Source of the DNA: RUG563 sp024681215
GTDB lineage: Bacteria; Bacillota; Clostridia; Christensenellales; Aristaeellaceae
NCBI GenBank assembly: GCA_024681215.1
Contig: JAILBG010000089.1
Coordinates: 1 to 64,000, forward strand
Reading direction: 5' to 3'
Length of the DNA: 64,000 bases
The notes beneath the pieces were generated by a model, which worked only from the letters and a program-made list of their open reading frames with translations, had not been told where the DNA came from and ran no database searches. Positions 1 through 8,671 of this stretch are shown piece after piece. The translations under genes and the position numbers were made by a program. Position 1 is the stretch's first letter; every line of letters starts with the position of its first letter.

Positions 1-677
1 GGCAGGCCGTGGCTGGGAGCCTCGCCCAGGCGCACGTTCCGCGGCACGGTGGTTTTAAACACCTGCTGCCGGAAATGCTTTTTCACTTCGTCCACCACCT
101 GCAATCCCAGGTTCGTGCGGCCGTCCAGCATGGTGAGCAGCACGCCTTCGATTTCCAGCGCCGGGTTCAGCCCGCGCTTCACCCGCTGCACTGTGTTCAT
201 CAGGGCCGTCACCCCTTCCAGGGCGTAATATTCGCACTGGATGGGAATCAGCACGCTCTGGGCCGCGGTCAGGGCGTTTACGGTGAGCAGGCCCAGGGAA
301 GGCGGGCAGTCGATCAGGATAAAATCGTAATCCTGCTTCACAGGCTCCAGGGCGGCCCGCAGCCGGTATTCCCTGCGGTCCATGCTGGCCAATTCCAGCT
401 CCGCGCCGGCCAGGCGGATATCCGCCGGGGCCACGGACAGCTTTTTCTGCTTGTGCTTTTCGATCACGCTGTCCATGGTGCACTGGCCCAGCAGCGTTTC
501 ATATACGGTTTTTTTCCCGGCCCGCACGCCCAGGCCGCTGGTGGCGTTGCCCTGGGGGTCCAGGTCCACCAGCAGCGTCTTTTTCCCCGCGTCGGCAAGG
601 CAGGCGGCCAGGTTCACTGCCGTGGTGGTTTTGCCCACGCCGCCTTTCTGGTTGGCGACACAAATCACTTTACTCAC
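1..677 (-). CDS. parA: ParA/Soj chromosome partitioning ATPase (3' end outside window)
   Basis: Deviant-Walker ParA ATPase that drives chromosome segregation with ParB. About 225 residues are visible; the last roughly 30 of a usual 255 lie off the left edge. The P-loop KGGVGKTT is at residues 11-18, the Walker A' DLDPQGNAT near 40-48 and the Walker B LIDCPP near 120. Start is the GTG at 677, with an AGAAGGA ribosome site just upstream; no ATG fits the conserved N-terminus (SKVICVANQKGG). It lies 44 bp after the unknown 158-aa gene, probably in one transcript, and next to oriC/dnaA as is usual in Bacillota. parB would be expected just off the window. Confidence 0.95.
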   Translation of the reverse strand, partial: MSKVICVANQKGGVGKTTTAVNLAACLADAGKKTLLVDLDPQGNATSGLGVRAGKKTVYETLLGQCTMDSVIEKHKQKKLSVAPADIRLAGAELELASMDRREYRLRAALEPVKQDYDFILIDCPPSLGLLTVNALTAAQSVLIPIQCEYYALEGVTALMNTVQRVKRGLNPALEIEGVLLTMLDGRTNLGLQVVDEVKKHFRQQVFKTTVPRNVRLGEAPSHGL

Positions 678-721
678 AGTCGATAATCCTTCTTTTTTTC
701 ACGATAATTGCGCACGGCCCC

Positions 722-1198
722 CTATCCCAGCCAGGAGCGCCACCGGAAAGGCCGATAGCAGCTTTTGGCCACGGAGGCGATGGCGGCCAGCTCCTGGGCG
801 GACTGGAAAGCGCCGAACCGGGTGTAGAGCACCCGCAGGGCGGACAGGCTGGCCATGCGCATGGAATAATCCCGCAGGAACAGGAAGTGCCGGCTGTCCA
901 CGGGGAACTCCTCAAACACCAGCAGCATCATTTCATCCGCCATATCCGCAAAATCCTCCAGGCGGATGCGCACAAAGCCGCCGTCCGCCATCTGGGCCAG
1001 CATGCTGCCGCCGGTGGCGAAATGCACCGCCCGGAAAAGCAGGCTGTCCAGGGATTTGGCCATGGTTTCTCCGTCCCGCTCCATGGAAAAGCCGCTCAGC
1101 CGCTGGGCGATCTCCCCCGGCAATTCGGGCAGCGCAGCCATCAGGGGTTCGCCAAGCCAGGGCGCCAGCGCGATCATCACCTGTGCCTGGGCAACCAT
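722..1198 (-). CDS. Unknown 158-aa protein between parA and oriC
   Basis: I do not recognise a family. The protein is soluble, starts MVAQAQVMIALAPWL, has no signal peptide, membrane segment or Cys motif, and has a helical, acidic middle (DFADMADEMMLLVFEEF). The ATG at 1198 is chosen because GAAGGGGGCGGG sits directly upstream; an earlier ATG at 1264 lies upstream of the promoter and lacks a ribosome site. A promoter (TGGACA-N17-TATCTT, 1226-1254) precedes it and parA follows after 44 bp. A segregation or replication role is suggested only by position. Confidence 0.75.
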   Translation of the reverse strand: MVAQAQVMIALAPWLGEPLMAALPELPGEIAQRLSGFSMERDGETMAKSLDSLLFRAVHFATGGSMLAQMADGGFVRIRLEDFADMADEMMLLVFEEFPVDSRHFLFLRDYSMRMASLSALRVLYTRFGAFQSAQELAAIASVAKSCYRPFRWRSWLG

Positions 1199-1225
1199 AT
1201 TCCCGCCCCCTTCCTGAACAATCCA

Positions 1226-1254
1226 AAGATACCACACTCTGCCTGTTTTGTCCA
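1226..1254 (-). promoter_or_regulatory. SigA-type promoter for the 158-aa gene and parA
   Basis: On the minus strand, TGGACA (1249-1254) and TATCTT (1226-1231) are separated by exactly 17 bp and lie about 28 bp upstream of the start codon at 1198. Both boxes deviate modestly from consensus. Confidence 0.5.
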
Positions 1255-1542
1255 GCATTCCCAAACCAGGGAGCGGAAAATTTCTATCCGCTTACTCCCC
1301 TCCGCAGCAGGCGGTTTTGGAAGCCCGCGCCGCCTGTTAAGAATATATTTCCAATTTCCAAAATTATTGTTGATTATATGTATAATTGCCGCGTTAAATG
1401 TATATTATGCACTCATCAGGCTTCCCATCTTCCACGGCTTGTATTCGGAAGGGGCTGGGGCCACAACAGGTTGGGGCGGAAAGATATCAACAGTTTTCAG
1501 CGCTGCATGAACCTCCCGGTCCGTCCCCAAGCGCCTGGGGCC

Positions 1543-1571
1543 TTGAAAAATCAAGATAAAAATGCTATGAT
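1543..1571 (+). promoter_or_regulatory. dnaA promoter
   Basis: TTGAAA (1543-1548) and TATGAT (1566-1571) have 17-bp spacing on the plus strand, about 155 bp before the dnaA start. The two DnaA boxes lie downstream of it in the leader, which would allow autorepression by DnaA. Confidence 0.6.
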
Positions 1572-1597
1572 ATAGCCGTGGCTGACGGAGGCAAAAG

Positions 1598-1620
1598 TTT
1601 TCCACAGCAAGTTATCCACA
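1598..1620 (+). promoter_or_regulatory. Pair of DnaA boxes
   Basis: TTTTCCACA and TTATCCACA, both matching TTWTNCACA, are in the same orientation with a 5-bp gap. The second is the perfect high-affinity box. Confidence 0.75.
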
Positions 1621-1727
1621 CCGGATAACGGCTTTCCTCCGGCAGGCGTTCTTTTTTCACTCAAATTTCAGCATACGGCGCGAAAATAAACATGCAGTCG
1701 CCAAGCGCAGAAGCGGAGAGGAACACA

Positions 1728-3053
1728 GTGGACAAGCAAGCCATTTGGGATCAGGCGTGCCAGATCATGCACCGGGAAATGACGGAGGTCACCTTCAATA
1801 CCTGGATCAAATCCGCCCTGCGGCCGCTGGGCTATTCCGGCGACCAGTTTTTTATCGAGGCTGTGACGGATTTTTATTTCAAGTTCGTGGTGCCCCGGTA
1901 TCAGGTGCTGATCACCAATTCCCTGTCCGAGGCGGCGGGCCGGCCCGTAAAGGCCCAACTGCTCACCCCGGCGCAGGCCGACGAATACCGCGCGGGCATT
2001 ACCCCGGAGGATAAGCCCGCGGACGAAACCAGCCTGAACCCCAAATACACCTTCGACACCTTCGTGGTGGGCAGCAACAACCGCTTCGCCCACGCGGCGG
2101 CCCTGGCGGTGGCGGAAGCCCCGGCGGACGCCTATAACCCTTTGTTCATTTATGGCGGCGTGGGCCTGGGGAAGACCCACCTGATGCACGCCATCGGGCA
2201 TTATATGCTGGCGCAGAAGCCCACGCTGCGGGTGAAGTACGTCACGTCTGAAGCGTTCATGAACGAGATGGTCAATTCCCTGAACAAGCGAAATCAGGCC
2301 GAATTCCGGGAGCGCTACCGCAACATCGACGTGCTGATGGTGGACGATATCCAGTTCCTCACCGGCAAAACGGGCACCCAGGAGGAATTTTTCCATACCT
2401 TCAACGCTCTGCACACCGCCGGGAAGCAGATCATCCTGTCCTCGGACAAGCCGCCCCGGGAAATCGCCAAGCTGGAGGAAAGGCTGCGCAGCCGGTTCGA
2501 GTGGGGCCTCATCGCGGATATTTCAAAGCCCGATCTGGAGACCCGGGTGGCCATATTGCAGCGCAAGGCCGAGGAAGAATTGCTGCGGGTGGATACCGAC
2601 GTGCTCACCATGATCGCCGAGCGCGTATCCAGCAACATCCGGGAGCTGGAAGGGTGCCTCACCCGCCTGGTGGCCTATTCCTCCCTGACGGGCCGGCCGG
2701 TGGACCGGCAGTTGGCGGAGGACGCCCTCAAGGAGATCTTCGCCCGGTCCGAGCCGCGGCACGTCACCTGCGAGGACGTGATGGACGCCGTGGCCGCCTA
2801 TTACAGCGTCACCGTGGACGATCTTAGGAGCCCCCGCCGCAGCCGCGACGTGGCGGTGCCCCGGCAGATCGCCATGTACATTGCCCGGGAGCTGGTGGGT
2901 GCGCCCCTGACCATGATCGGCGACGCCTTCGGCGGCCGGGATCATTCCACCGTCAACCACGCCTGTCAGAAGGTAGCCGCGGAAATCAAAACCGCCCCGT
3001 CGCTGAACAACCTGGTCAGCGATCTGATGCAGCAGCTGCAGGAAAAGCAGTGA
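1728..3053 (+). CDS. dnaA: Chromosomal replication initiator DnaA
   Basis: AAA+ initiator that binds DnaA boxes and melts oriC. Domain I is at residues 1-85, a short linker follows, domain III has Walker A GGVGLGKT (about 143-150) and Walker B VDDIQ (204-208), and domain IV ends with the DNA-binding signature GGRDHSTVNH (about 402-411). The GTG at 1728 is preferred: GGAGAGGA sits 6 bp upstream and the protein then begins MDKQAIWDQ like other DnaA proteins. The ATG at 1692 has no ribosome site. Length 441 aa is normal. Unusually, dnaN, recF and gyrB do not follow; the next gene is a DUF3795 protein behind a terminator. Confidence 0.97.
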   Translation: MDKQAIWDQACQIMHREMTEVTFNTWIKSALRPLGYSGDQFFIEAVTDFYFKFVVPRYQVLITNSLSEAAGRPVKAQLLTPAQADEYRAGITPEDKPADETSLNPKYTFDTFVVGSNNRFAHAAALAVAEAPADAYNPLFIYGGVGLGKTHLMHAIGHYMLAQKPTLRVKYVTSEAFMNEMVNSLNKRNQAEFRERYRNIDVLMVDDIQFLTGKTGTQEEFFHTFNALHTAGKQIILSSDKPPREIAKLEERLRSRFEWGLIADISKPDLETRVAILQRKAEEELLRVDTDVLTMIAERVSSNIRELEGCLTRLVAYSSLTGRPVDRQLAEDALKEIFARSEPRHVTCEDVMDAVAAYYSVTVDDLRSPRRSRDVAVPRQIAMYIARELVGAPLTMIGDAFGGRDHSTVNHACQKVAAEIKTAPSLNNLVSDLMQQLQEKQ

Positions 3054-3072
3054 CGGCCGCCGGCGGGATCAG

Positions 3073-3107
3073 CCCGGAAACGCGCGGAAAGCGCTTTCCG
3101 GGTTTTC
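3073..3107 (+). terminator. Intrinsic terminator after dnaA
   Basis: Arms CCCGGAAA (3073-3080) and TTTCCGGG (3095-3102) are followed by TTTTCG. This implies dnaA is monocistronic. Confidence 0.7.
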
Positions 3108-3137
3108 GTTATCAGGCACGGAAGGGAGCGGAAAGCC

Positions 3138-3602
3138 ATGCGGTGGTATGAGGAAAGGCTTGAGGAAATGAAAGGGCGCGCGCCCGTTTATTCCGTCTGC
3201 GGCGACGACTGCGCGGTGTGCCCCCGGTATCTGGCCCACACGGAGGAGGAGCTTCACGAAACCGCCGTGTTCTGGCGGGACGCCGGCTGGCGGGACCGGG
3301 TGGTGAGCAATGAGGAAATCCGCTGCCGGGGCTGCGGCACCCGGGGCACGTGCGCCTTTCAGCTGCTGCTCTGCGTGCGGGCGCACGGGGTGGCGGCGTG
3401 CCGGGAATGCGGGGAATTTCCCTGCGAAAAGATCGCGGACATGCTGCGCCGGTCGGAGGAGAAAAAGCGCCAGTGCCGGGCCGCCTGCGGGACCGCGGCG
3501 GAGTTTGAAATGCTCTGCCGCGCCTTCTACGAAAAGGAAGAAAACCTGCAAAAAATGCCCGTCGGGGAAAACAGTTGTAATTCCGATCAGAATATGCTAT
3601 AA
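3138..3602 (+). CDS. DUF3795 cysteine-rich protein
   Basis: A 154-aa soluble protein with the DUF3795 layout: an N-terminal CGDDCAVC cluster, a central CRGCGTRGTCAF cluster, and a C-terminal HGVAACRECGEFPCEK motif. The ten or so cysteines look suited to a metal or Fe-S site; the family's function is not established. The ribosome site GGAAGGGAG precedes the ATG. Its last codons contain the -10 box of the next gene's promoter, and its TAA stop is part of that TATAAT. Confidence 0.85.
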   Translation: MRWYEERLEEMKGRAPVYSVCGDDCAVCPRYLAHTEEELHETAVFWRDAGWRDRVVSNEEIRCRGCGTRGTCAFQLLLCVRAHGVAACRECGEFPCEKIADMLRRSEEKKRQCRAACGTAAEFEMLCRAFYEKEENLQKMPVGENSCNSDQNML

Positions 3603-3603
3603 T
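3575..3603 (+). promoter_or_regulatory. Promoter embedded in the 3' end of the DUF3795 gene
   Basis: TTGTAA (3575-3580), a 17-bp spacer, and a perfect TATAAT (3598-3603). The downstream CNNM/CBS gene starts 33 bp further on. Confidence 0.75.
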
Positions 3604-3635
3604 ACCTCCACTTGATTTTATGGGAGGGACATTCC

Positions 3636-4973
3636 TTGGACGACCCGATCGGCCGATGGTTGGCTGCAATACTTCTGTTGGTAGGCCTGGCACTGCTGTG
3701 TCTGGCCCAATCGGTATGGACAAATGCGAATGAAGGCCGCATTCGCGCCGCGGCGGACGCGGGGGACAGGCGGGCGAAAAGGCTTGTGCCCCTGCTGGGG
3801 CGCAGGGATACGCTGACGGCCCTGCGGGGGCTGAGGACGCTGTTCCTGATGGGCTTTGCGGCGCTGGGCGCCCGGATGCTGGAATCAACGGGCATGTCCT
3901 TTCTTGCCGCGGCAGCGGTGTTCTGCCTGGCGGCGGCGCCGGCGGTGATGGCGCTGTGCAAGCTGGCGCCGGAAAAGATCGGCCGAAAAAACGCGGATAA
4001 ATGGGTCTGCCCCCTGGCGGGTATGCTGCGCTCCCTCACCGCGCTGACGACCCCCTTTACGGTGCTGGAAACCGGGCTGGCCCGGGGCCTTGTGCGCCTG
4101 TTCGGCGTGGACCCGTCGGCGGGGGACGAACAGGTGACGGAAGAGGAGATCCGCGCCCTGGTGGACAAGGGCGGGGAAAAGGGCGTCATCGAGAGCGACG
4201 AAAAGGAAATGATCAACAACGTATTCGAGTTTGGGGATCTTACCGCCGCCGACTGCATGACTCACCGCACCGACGTGACCGCCCTGTGGATCCGGGACGA
4301 CGAGGAGACCATCCGAAAGGTCATCAAGGAAAGCGGGCTGTCCCGCTTCCCGGTGTACGACGAGGACATCGACGACATCGTGGGCATCCTGTCCACCCGG
4401 GAATACCTGCTGAACGCAGGCGAAAAGAACCCCAAGCCCCTCAAGGCCCTGCTGCGGGAGGCGTATTTCGTGCCGGAGACCGTGCCCACGGACGTGCTGC
4501 TGCGCAATATGCAGCACGCCAAGACCCACATCGCCATCGTGGTGGACGAGTACGGCGGCATGAGCGGCATCGTCACCATGGAGGATCTGCTGGAGGAGAT
4601 CGTGGGCAATATCTACGACGAATTCGATCCCGCCGCGGAAAGCGAGATCCAGCCCCTGCCGGACGGCTCCTTCCGGGTCAGCGGCACGGCGGATCTGGAC
4701 AGCGTTTCCGAGGCCATCGGGGCGGAGCTGCCCCATGACGAGGATTACGATACCCTGGGCGGCCTCATTTTCAGCCGGTTTTCCACCATTCCCCAGGACG
4801 GCACCAAGCCGGAGCTGACCTTGTACCTCACGCCGGACGGGGAAAAGCCCGAGGAGGGAGAGGCCGCCCGGCTGCACATCCAGGTGGAATCCATCGAGGA
4901 CCGGCGCATCGAATGGGCCAGGATCCGCGTGATCCCGCCGGAAGGAAGCGGGGAAACCGGGCCGGAGGAATAA
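3636..4973 (+). CDS. CNNM/HlyC-CorC family membrane protein with CBS pair
   Basis: A 445-aa protein of the CNNM (DUF21)-CBS-CorC type, linked in characterised members to Mg2+/divalent ion homeostasis. The N-terminal 140 residues carry hydrophobic segments (LLLVGLALLCL, FLAAAAVFCLAAAPAVMAL). A Bateman module follows, with MTHRTDV and VVDEYGGMSGIVTMEDLLEEIVGNIYDE, the latter very typical of the family. The C-terminal CorC_HlyC domain is about residues 320-420. Start is TTG at 3636, 9 bp after GGGAGG; an earlier in-frame TTG at 3612 is almost at the predicted transcript start. A terminator follows directly. Confidence 0.9.
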   Translation: MDDPIGRWLAAILLLVGLALLCLAQSVWTNANEGRIRAAADAGDRRAKRLVPLLGRRDTLTALRGLRTLFLMGFAALGARMLESTGMSFLAAAAVFCLAAAPAVMALCKLAPEKIGRKNADKWVCPLAGMLRSLTALTTPFTVLETGLARGLVRLFGVDPSAGDEQVTEEEIRALVDKGGEKGVIESDEKEMINNVFEFGDLTAADCMTHRTDVTALWIRDDEETIRKVIKESGLSRFPVYDEDIDDIVGILSTREYLLNAGEKNPKPLKALLREAYFVPETVPTDVLLRNMQHAKTHIAIVVDEYGGMSGIVTMEDLLEEIVGNIYDEFDPAAESEIQPLPDGSFRVSGTADLDSVSEAIGAELPHDEDYDTLGGLIFSRFSTIPQDGTKPELTLYLTPDGEKPEEGEAARLHIQVESIEDRRIEWARIRVIPPEGSGETGPEE

Positions 4974-4994
4974 CGGCGGGCCGCGGGGCCGATG

Positions 4995-5027
4995 CGGGAG
5001 AGGACGAAGCGCCTCTCCCGTTTTTTT
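4995..5027 (+). terminator. Intrinsic terminator after the CNNM/CBS gene
   Basis: A perfect 9-bp stem CGGGAGAGG/CCTCTCCCG with an 8-nt loop, followed by seven T residues. Confidence 0.85.
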
Positions 5028-5101
5028 CTTCCCGCGGTAAACAAAGGCGGCGCCCGCCGCGTTTATACAGGTGAACGCGGGATGAGGAGGAGGCGGAAAA
5101 A

Positions 5102-5623
5102 GTGGAACACGCCGAGGTACCGGGCGCTGTTCGGGCAAAAAAGCTGGAGGAATGGGTGGACGCCTATGGGGACGCCGTGCTGCGGGTGTGTTTCCTGTAC
5201 CTGGGGGACAGGCATCTGGCCCAGGACGCCCGGCAGGATACCTTCCTCAAGGCGTGGAAGGCCATGGCGCGGTTTGAGAAAAACGGCCCGGGCCATGAAA
5301 AGGCCTACTTGATGCGAATCGCGGTGAACACCTGCAAGGATTACCGGCGGCTGGCCTGGGCCCGCCATACGGACGCGCGCACGGCTCTGGAGGACCTGCC
5401 GCCCCGGCTGACAGCACAGCAGGAGCAGGACCGGGCGCTGACCATGGATGTGATGCGATTGCCGGACAAGCTCAAGCAGGTGGTGCTGCTGCATTACTAT
5501 CAGAACCTTACCATCCAGGAAACGGCCCAGGCCCCGGGCATTCCCAAATCCACCGCGTACAAGCGGCTGGTCCGGGCGGAAGAAACGCTCCGGCGCGCGC
5601 TGAAGGGAGGCGATACCCTGTGA
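5102..5623 (+). CDS. ECF-type RNA polymerase sigma factor
   Basis: A 173-aa sigma-70 family protein with region 2 (about 15-85; ARQDTFLKAWKAMARF) and region 4 (about 115-170; LPDKLKQVVLLHYYQNLTIQETAQ then a helix-turn-helix). It would direct RNA polymerase to a small regulon including, most likely, its own operon. Start is GTG at 5102, behind GAGGAGGAGG. The stop overlaps the next gene's GTG start by 4 bp, so the sigma factor and its membrane partner are translationally coupled, as with sigma/anti-sigma pairs. Confidence 0.92.
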   Translation: MEHAEVPGAVRAKKLEEWVDAYGDAVLRVCFLYLGDRHLAQDARQDTFLKAWKAMARFEKNGPGHEKAYLMRIAVNTCKDYRRLAWARHTDARTALEDLPPRLTAQQEQDRALTMDVMRLPDKLKQVVLLHYYQNLTIQETAQAPGIPKSTAYKRLVRAEETLRRALKGGDTL

Positions 5624-7353
5624 AAGCACTGACCATGAAGGAACAGGTCCGGGACGCCCTGGACCGGGAGCTGTCCTCCCTGCAGACGTCCTCCGCCCAG
5701 CGGGATCGGCTGATCGAAACCGCAATGGAGGGAAGAAAAATGAATAAAAAGAAAATGCCGCTGGCCTTCGTGCCGGCGCTGATCCTGGGCCTGCTGCTGG
5801 CCGGGGGCGCATTGGCGGCGGCGCTGCTTTCCGGGCAGCAGATCGTGGAAGAAATGGCTGTGCCCATGGCCCAGAGCAGCCGGCAGGAAAACTATACCCA
5901 TGAGGAACTGGAAAATCTGATCCGCACCCTGAATGAGAACGGCATTACCCTGGACGAAGGGTCCACCATGATGCAGGCCTTCCGTTCCGGCCACGGCTAT
6001 TGGGAGCGCGATACCATCGAGGAAATCTGCAAGGCCGCCTTCGGCGGGAAAGAATACGAATGGAGCGTGGAGCAGCAGCATTGGTACGGGGAAATGATGG
6101 TGGAAATCGGCGCGTGGGACGAAAACGTGAATCTCCTGCCCGGGGAGGACGACATGACCGTGGAGGAGGCCGCCGCATTGGCGGTGCGGCTGCTGGGTGA
6201 TGCCTACGGCATTGAACTGCCCGCGGAGAGCGACGATGAATGGATCGTGAACCAGGCGTTCCAGCGGGTCTACCTGTACAGGGAAGACGAGGAATACACC
6301 CAGGACCGGTGGCGCTTCTGGTATGTCAACCGGCGCACGGGCAACAATGATTACGACGTGACCTTTGACCGCCAAGGCGGCGAACAGGAGCCCTGGCGGG
6401 CGCACTACCTGGAGGAAATCAACACGAAAAGCTGGGCCGCGGTCATGGACGATTTGCAGGACCGGGAAGGAAACTGCACCGGCTGGGGTGTGGAAACCTG
6501 GGCGGAGTTCGGCGAACTGATCCAAGGCACTGATCCCAAGGGCCGTAACGGCTGGCTGCACCAGCACGCGGGCTACCGCCTGCCGCCGAAAGGCGCGATT
6601 ACCCCCGAGCAGGCAAAAGAAATCGCACTGAAAGAAATGGATTACGGCGAGATCACGGGCAAGGTATACGATCACGTGATCTGCTGCACCGACGGGGACA
6701 GGCCCATCTACAAGGTGAATCATCGGGTGATCCTGAACGCCGAGGACCTGGACCGTGGCGGCAGGTACGACGCCGTGTGGTGCCTGGAGATCGACTGCAT
6801 GACCGGCAAGGTGCTGGACAGGCGGGAATTCGTTACCGGCCCGGCAGGCGATTTCATGATGATGTACGTGCCCTTTTCCCTGCTGGAGGAGGCTCCTGCG
6901 GCAAATAACGAAAACCCCGCCATCTCCCAGGCGGAGCAGCGGGTGATGGAGCTGGCGGAGAAAGAAGAGAAAGCCATCCGGGAATACGGGCAGAACCTGT
7001 ATTTCTGGCCCATGGACGTGAAGCTGGCCGTGTATGGCGACCCCTATGCCCAGCCCTCCCGGGCCGAATACGACCGGGCCCTGGAGATCGCCCGGCAGGC
7101 CGTCGCGGACCGGTAAGGCCCGGACGCCCTGGAAAAGCTGGGGGATTATCAGGTGGGCTTGCTGCACCGCCGCTTTGACGATGAAAAGGAAAACGGCTGC
7201 CGACAGCTGGATTGGGATTTCATGTTCACCACCGATCCCGAATTCCTCTCCGACGGCTACCGGGTGCAGTTCATCCAGCTGATTTACGAAAAGGACGGCC
7301 TGGAAACCGTCCGCGAAATGATCGTGGAGCACGCCAACATGGGGAACGGATAA
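5620..7353 (+). pseudogene. PepSY-type membrane protein, likely anti-sigma partner, interrupted by an in-frame TAA
   Basis: The frame begins with GTG at 5620 (4-bp overlap with the sigma gene). It encodes about 45 cytoplasmic residues, one membrane segment (about 47-68, PLAFVPALILGLLLAGGALAAALL), then a large extracellular part with PepSY-like repeats (MTVEEAAALAV, ITPEQAKEIALKEM). This layout matches anti-sigma partners of ECF factors in Clostridia. The frame hits TAA at 7114-7116, yet the same frame continues for 78 more sensible codons (GPDALEKLGDYQVGLLHRR... to HANMGNG) before the real stop at 7353. The broken codon reads naturally as ADR-Y-GPDALEKLG, so a TAT/TAC to TAA change is likely. 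The 498-aa truncated product may still act as the membrane partner. Confidence 0.75.
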
Positions 7354-7380
7354 AAAAACGGGAGTGTGAAGCGAAAAAGG

Positions 7381-7420
7381 GGACCGCGCCCTGGATGGCA
7401 GGGGGCGGCCTCCTTTTTCT
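7381..7420 (+). terminator. Terminator after the sigma/PepSY unit
   Basis: Stem GGACCGCGCCCTG paired with CAGGGGGCGGCCTCC (one or two mismatches), loop GATGG, then TTTTTCTTC. It sits after the distal stop at 7353, supporting that the original gene ended there. Confidence 0.7.
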
Positions 7421-7439
7421 TCTCCGGGGGAACTGAGCA

Positions 7440-7468
7440 TGGACAACCGGGGCCGGTTATGGTATAAT
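7440..7468 (+). promoter_or_regulatory. Promoter of the GGDEF gene
   Basis: TGGACA (7440-7445), 17 bp, TATAAT (7463-7468) with a TG dinucleotide giving an extended -10. Confidence 0.7.
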
Positions 7469-7526
7469 CAGATGACGGGCCTTCCCGGCCTGCCGCGGAC
7501 GATTGCCGAAAGTGAGGACGGATCGG

Positions 7527-8618
7527 ATGCTTGATTTTGGCTCCTTTATCAACGTGCATTTTACGACGCTTTTTCTGATTCTTCTCTGCGGGATCAAGCT
7601 GCACGCCCAGAAAAAGGCCAGGGACGTGGAGCTGCGCTTTTTCTGGCTGACCCTGATCTGCTGCTTTCTGCTGATGATGGAGGATATCCTTGAAACCATC
7701 ACCGCCCTGGATCCGGCGCTGCGCTTCTGGCGCACCCTGCTTTCCGTGATCGGATATGTGCTGCGGCCCACGGCGGCGGTGGGGCTGCTGCTGGTGGTAT
7801 GCCCGTCGGAGCGCCGGTCGTGGAAGATCTGGATACTGTGCCTGGTGAATCTTGCGGTGAACCTGACGGCGTTTTTCTCGCCCGTCGCTTTTTCCTTTGA
7901 TGCGGATTACGCTTTTGCCCGCGGCCCGCTGGGCTATGCCGTTTTCGTGATCGGCCTGCTCTATATGGTCCAGATCCTGGCGCTGGTCTGGCAGTGCTTC
8001 TATGAAGGGAAAAGGGCCGAAAGATGGATCCTGATCATCTGCGTCGTCGGGTGCATGGCCGCGTCCACCGTGGATGCGTTTTTCGGCGGCTGCCATCTCA
8101 ACGAGGCGATGATGATCGCCAGCATGTTCCTGCTCGTTTTCCTGCGGTCCCACGATAATTACCTGGATCCGCTGACGTCGCTGCGGAACCGGTTTGCCTT
8201 CTATGACGACGGCGAGCACCTGGCCAGGGATATTTCCGCCGTGGCCTCCCTGGATATGAACGGGCTCAAGAAGCTGAACGACACGCAGGGCCATGCGGCG
8301 GGGGACCGGGCGCTGACGGAGATCGGCCGCTGCATCAGCGAGGTCTGCGATCGCAATACCATCGGATACCGGGTGGGCGGCGACGAATTTGTGGTCCTGT
8401 TCCTGCACCGGGAGGAGGAAGCCGTTGAAAAAGCCGTGAGGACCATCAAAGACAGCGTGGCCGGGGCCGGATACAGCATATCGACGGGGCATGCCATGAA
8501 AGGGAAGGACAGCAGCCTGGAGGACGCGCTGCAGGCTTCCGACCGGAACATGTACGCAGACAAAGCCGGGTATTACCAGCAGACGGGACGTGACCGGCGC
8601 AGCCGCCCCAGGACATAA
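7527..8618 (+). CDS. Membrane-bound diguanylate cyclase (GGDEF)
   Basis: A 363-aa protein with six or so hydrophobic segments over residues 1-200 (for example FTTLFLILLCGIKL and FFWLTLICCFLLMM), then a GGDEF domain from DPLTSLRNRFAF to the end. The active-site motif is a perfect GGDEF (284-288), so synthesis of cyclic di-GMP is expected. No RxxD inhibitory site is seen five residues before it, so classical product inhibition is not evident. The membrane part has no recognised sensor name. ATG at 7527 follows GAGGA; a TTG at 7503 lacks a ribosome site. Monocistronic between its own promoter and terminator. Confidence 0.9.
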   Translation: MLDFGSFINVHFTTLFLILLCGIKLHAQKKARDVELRFFWLTLICCFLLMMEDILETITALDPALRFWRTLLSVIGYVLRPTAAVGLLLVVCPSERRSWKIWILCLVNLAVNLTAFFSPVAFSFDADYAFARGPLGYAVFVIGLLYMVQILALVWQCFYEGKRAERWILIICVVGCMAASTVDAFFGGCHLNEAMMIASMFLLVFLRSHDNYLDPLTSLRNRFAFYDDGEHLARDISAVASLDMNGLKKLNDTQGHAAGDRALTEIGRCISEVCDRNTIGYRVGGDEFVVLFLHREEEAVEKAVRTIKDSVAGAGYSISTGHAMKGKDSSLEDALQASDRNMYADKAGYYQQTGRDRRSRPRT

Positions 8619-8623
8619 AAAAC

Positions 8624-8660
8624 GGGGAGAGATCCGCTTCAGGGATCTCTCCTCTTTTTT
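8624..8660. terminator. Bidirectional terminator between convergent genes
   Basis: GGAGAGATCC (8626-8635) pairs with GGATCTCTCC (8643-8652). An A-run precedes it and a T-run follows, so it serves both the GGDEF gene and the opposite ECF sigma gene. Confidence 0.85.
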
Positions 8661-8671
8661 ATCCGCATGCG

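Larger units (their letters stand above)
1270..1660. other. oriC: Probable origin of replication (oriC) next to dnaA
   Basis: This non-coding stretch separates divergent parA and dnaA genes. It holds an AT-rich segment (about 1338-1412, rich in ATTATTG and TATATG words) in an otherwise GC-rich genome. Two close direct DnaA boxes, TTTTCCACA (1598-1606) and TTATCCACA (1612-1620), lie just before dnaA. An AT-rich element plus a DnaA-box pair beside dnaA is the classic Bacillota arrangement. Only two strong boxes were found, fewer than usual, so part of the origin could lie elsewhere. Confidence 0.65.

Noticed and set aside
7114..7116. Reassigned TAA codon (alternative genetic code)
   Set aside because: Other genes such as the DUF3795 protein and the YD-repeat protein end at TAA, so the code is standard.
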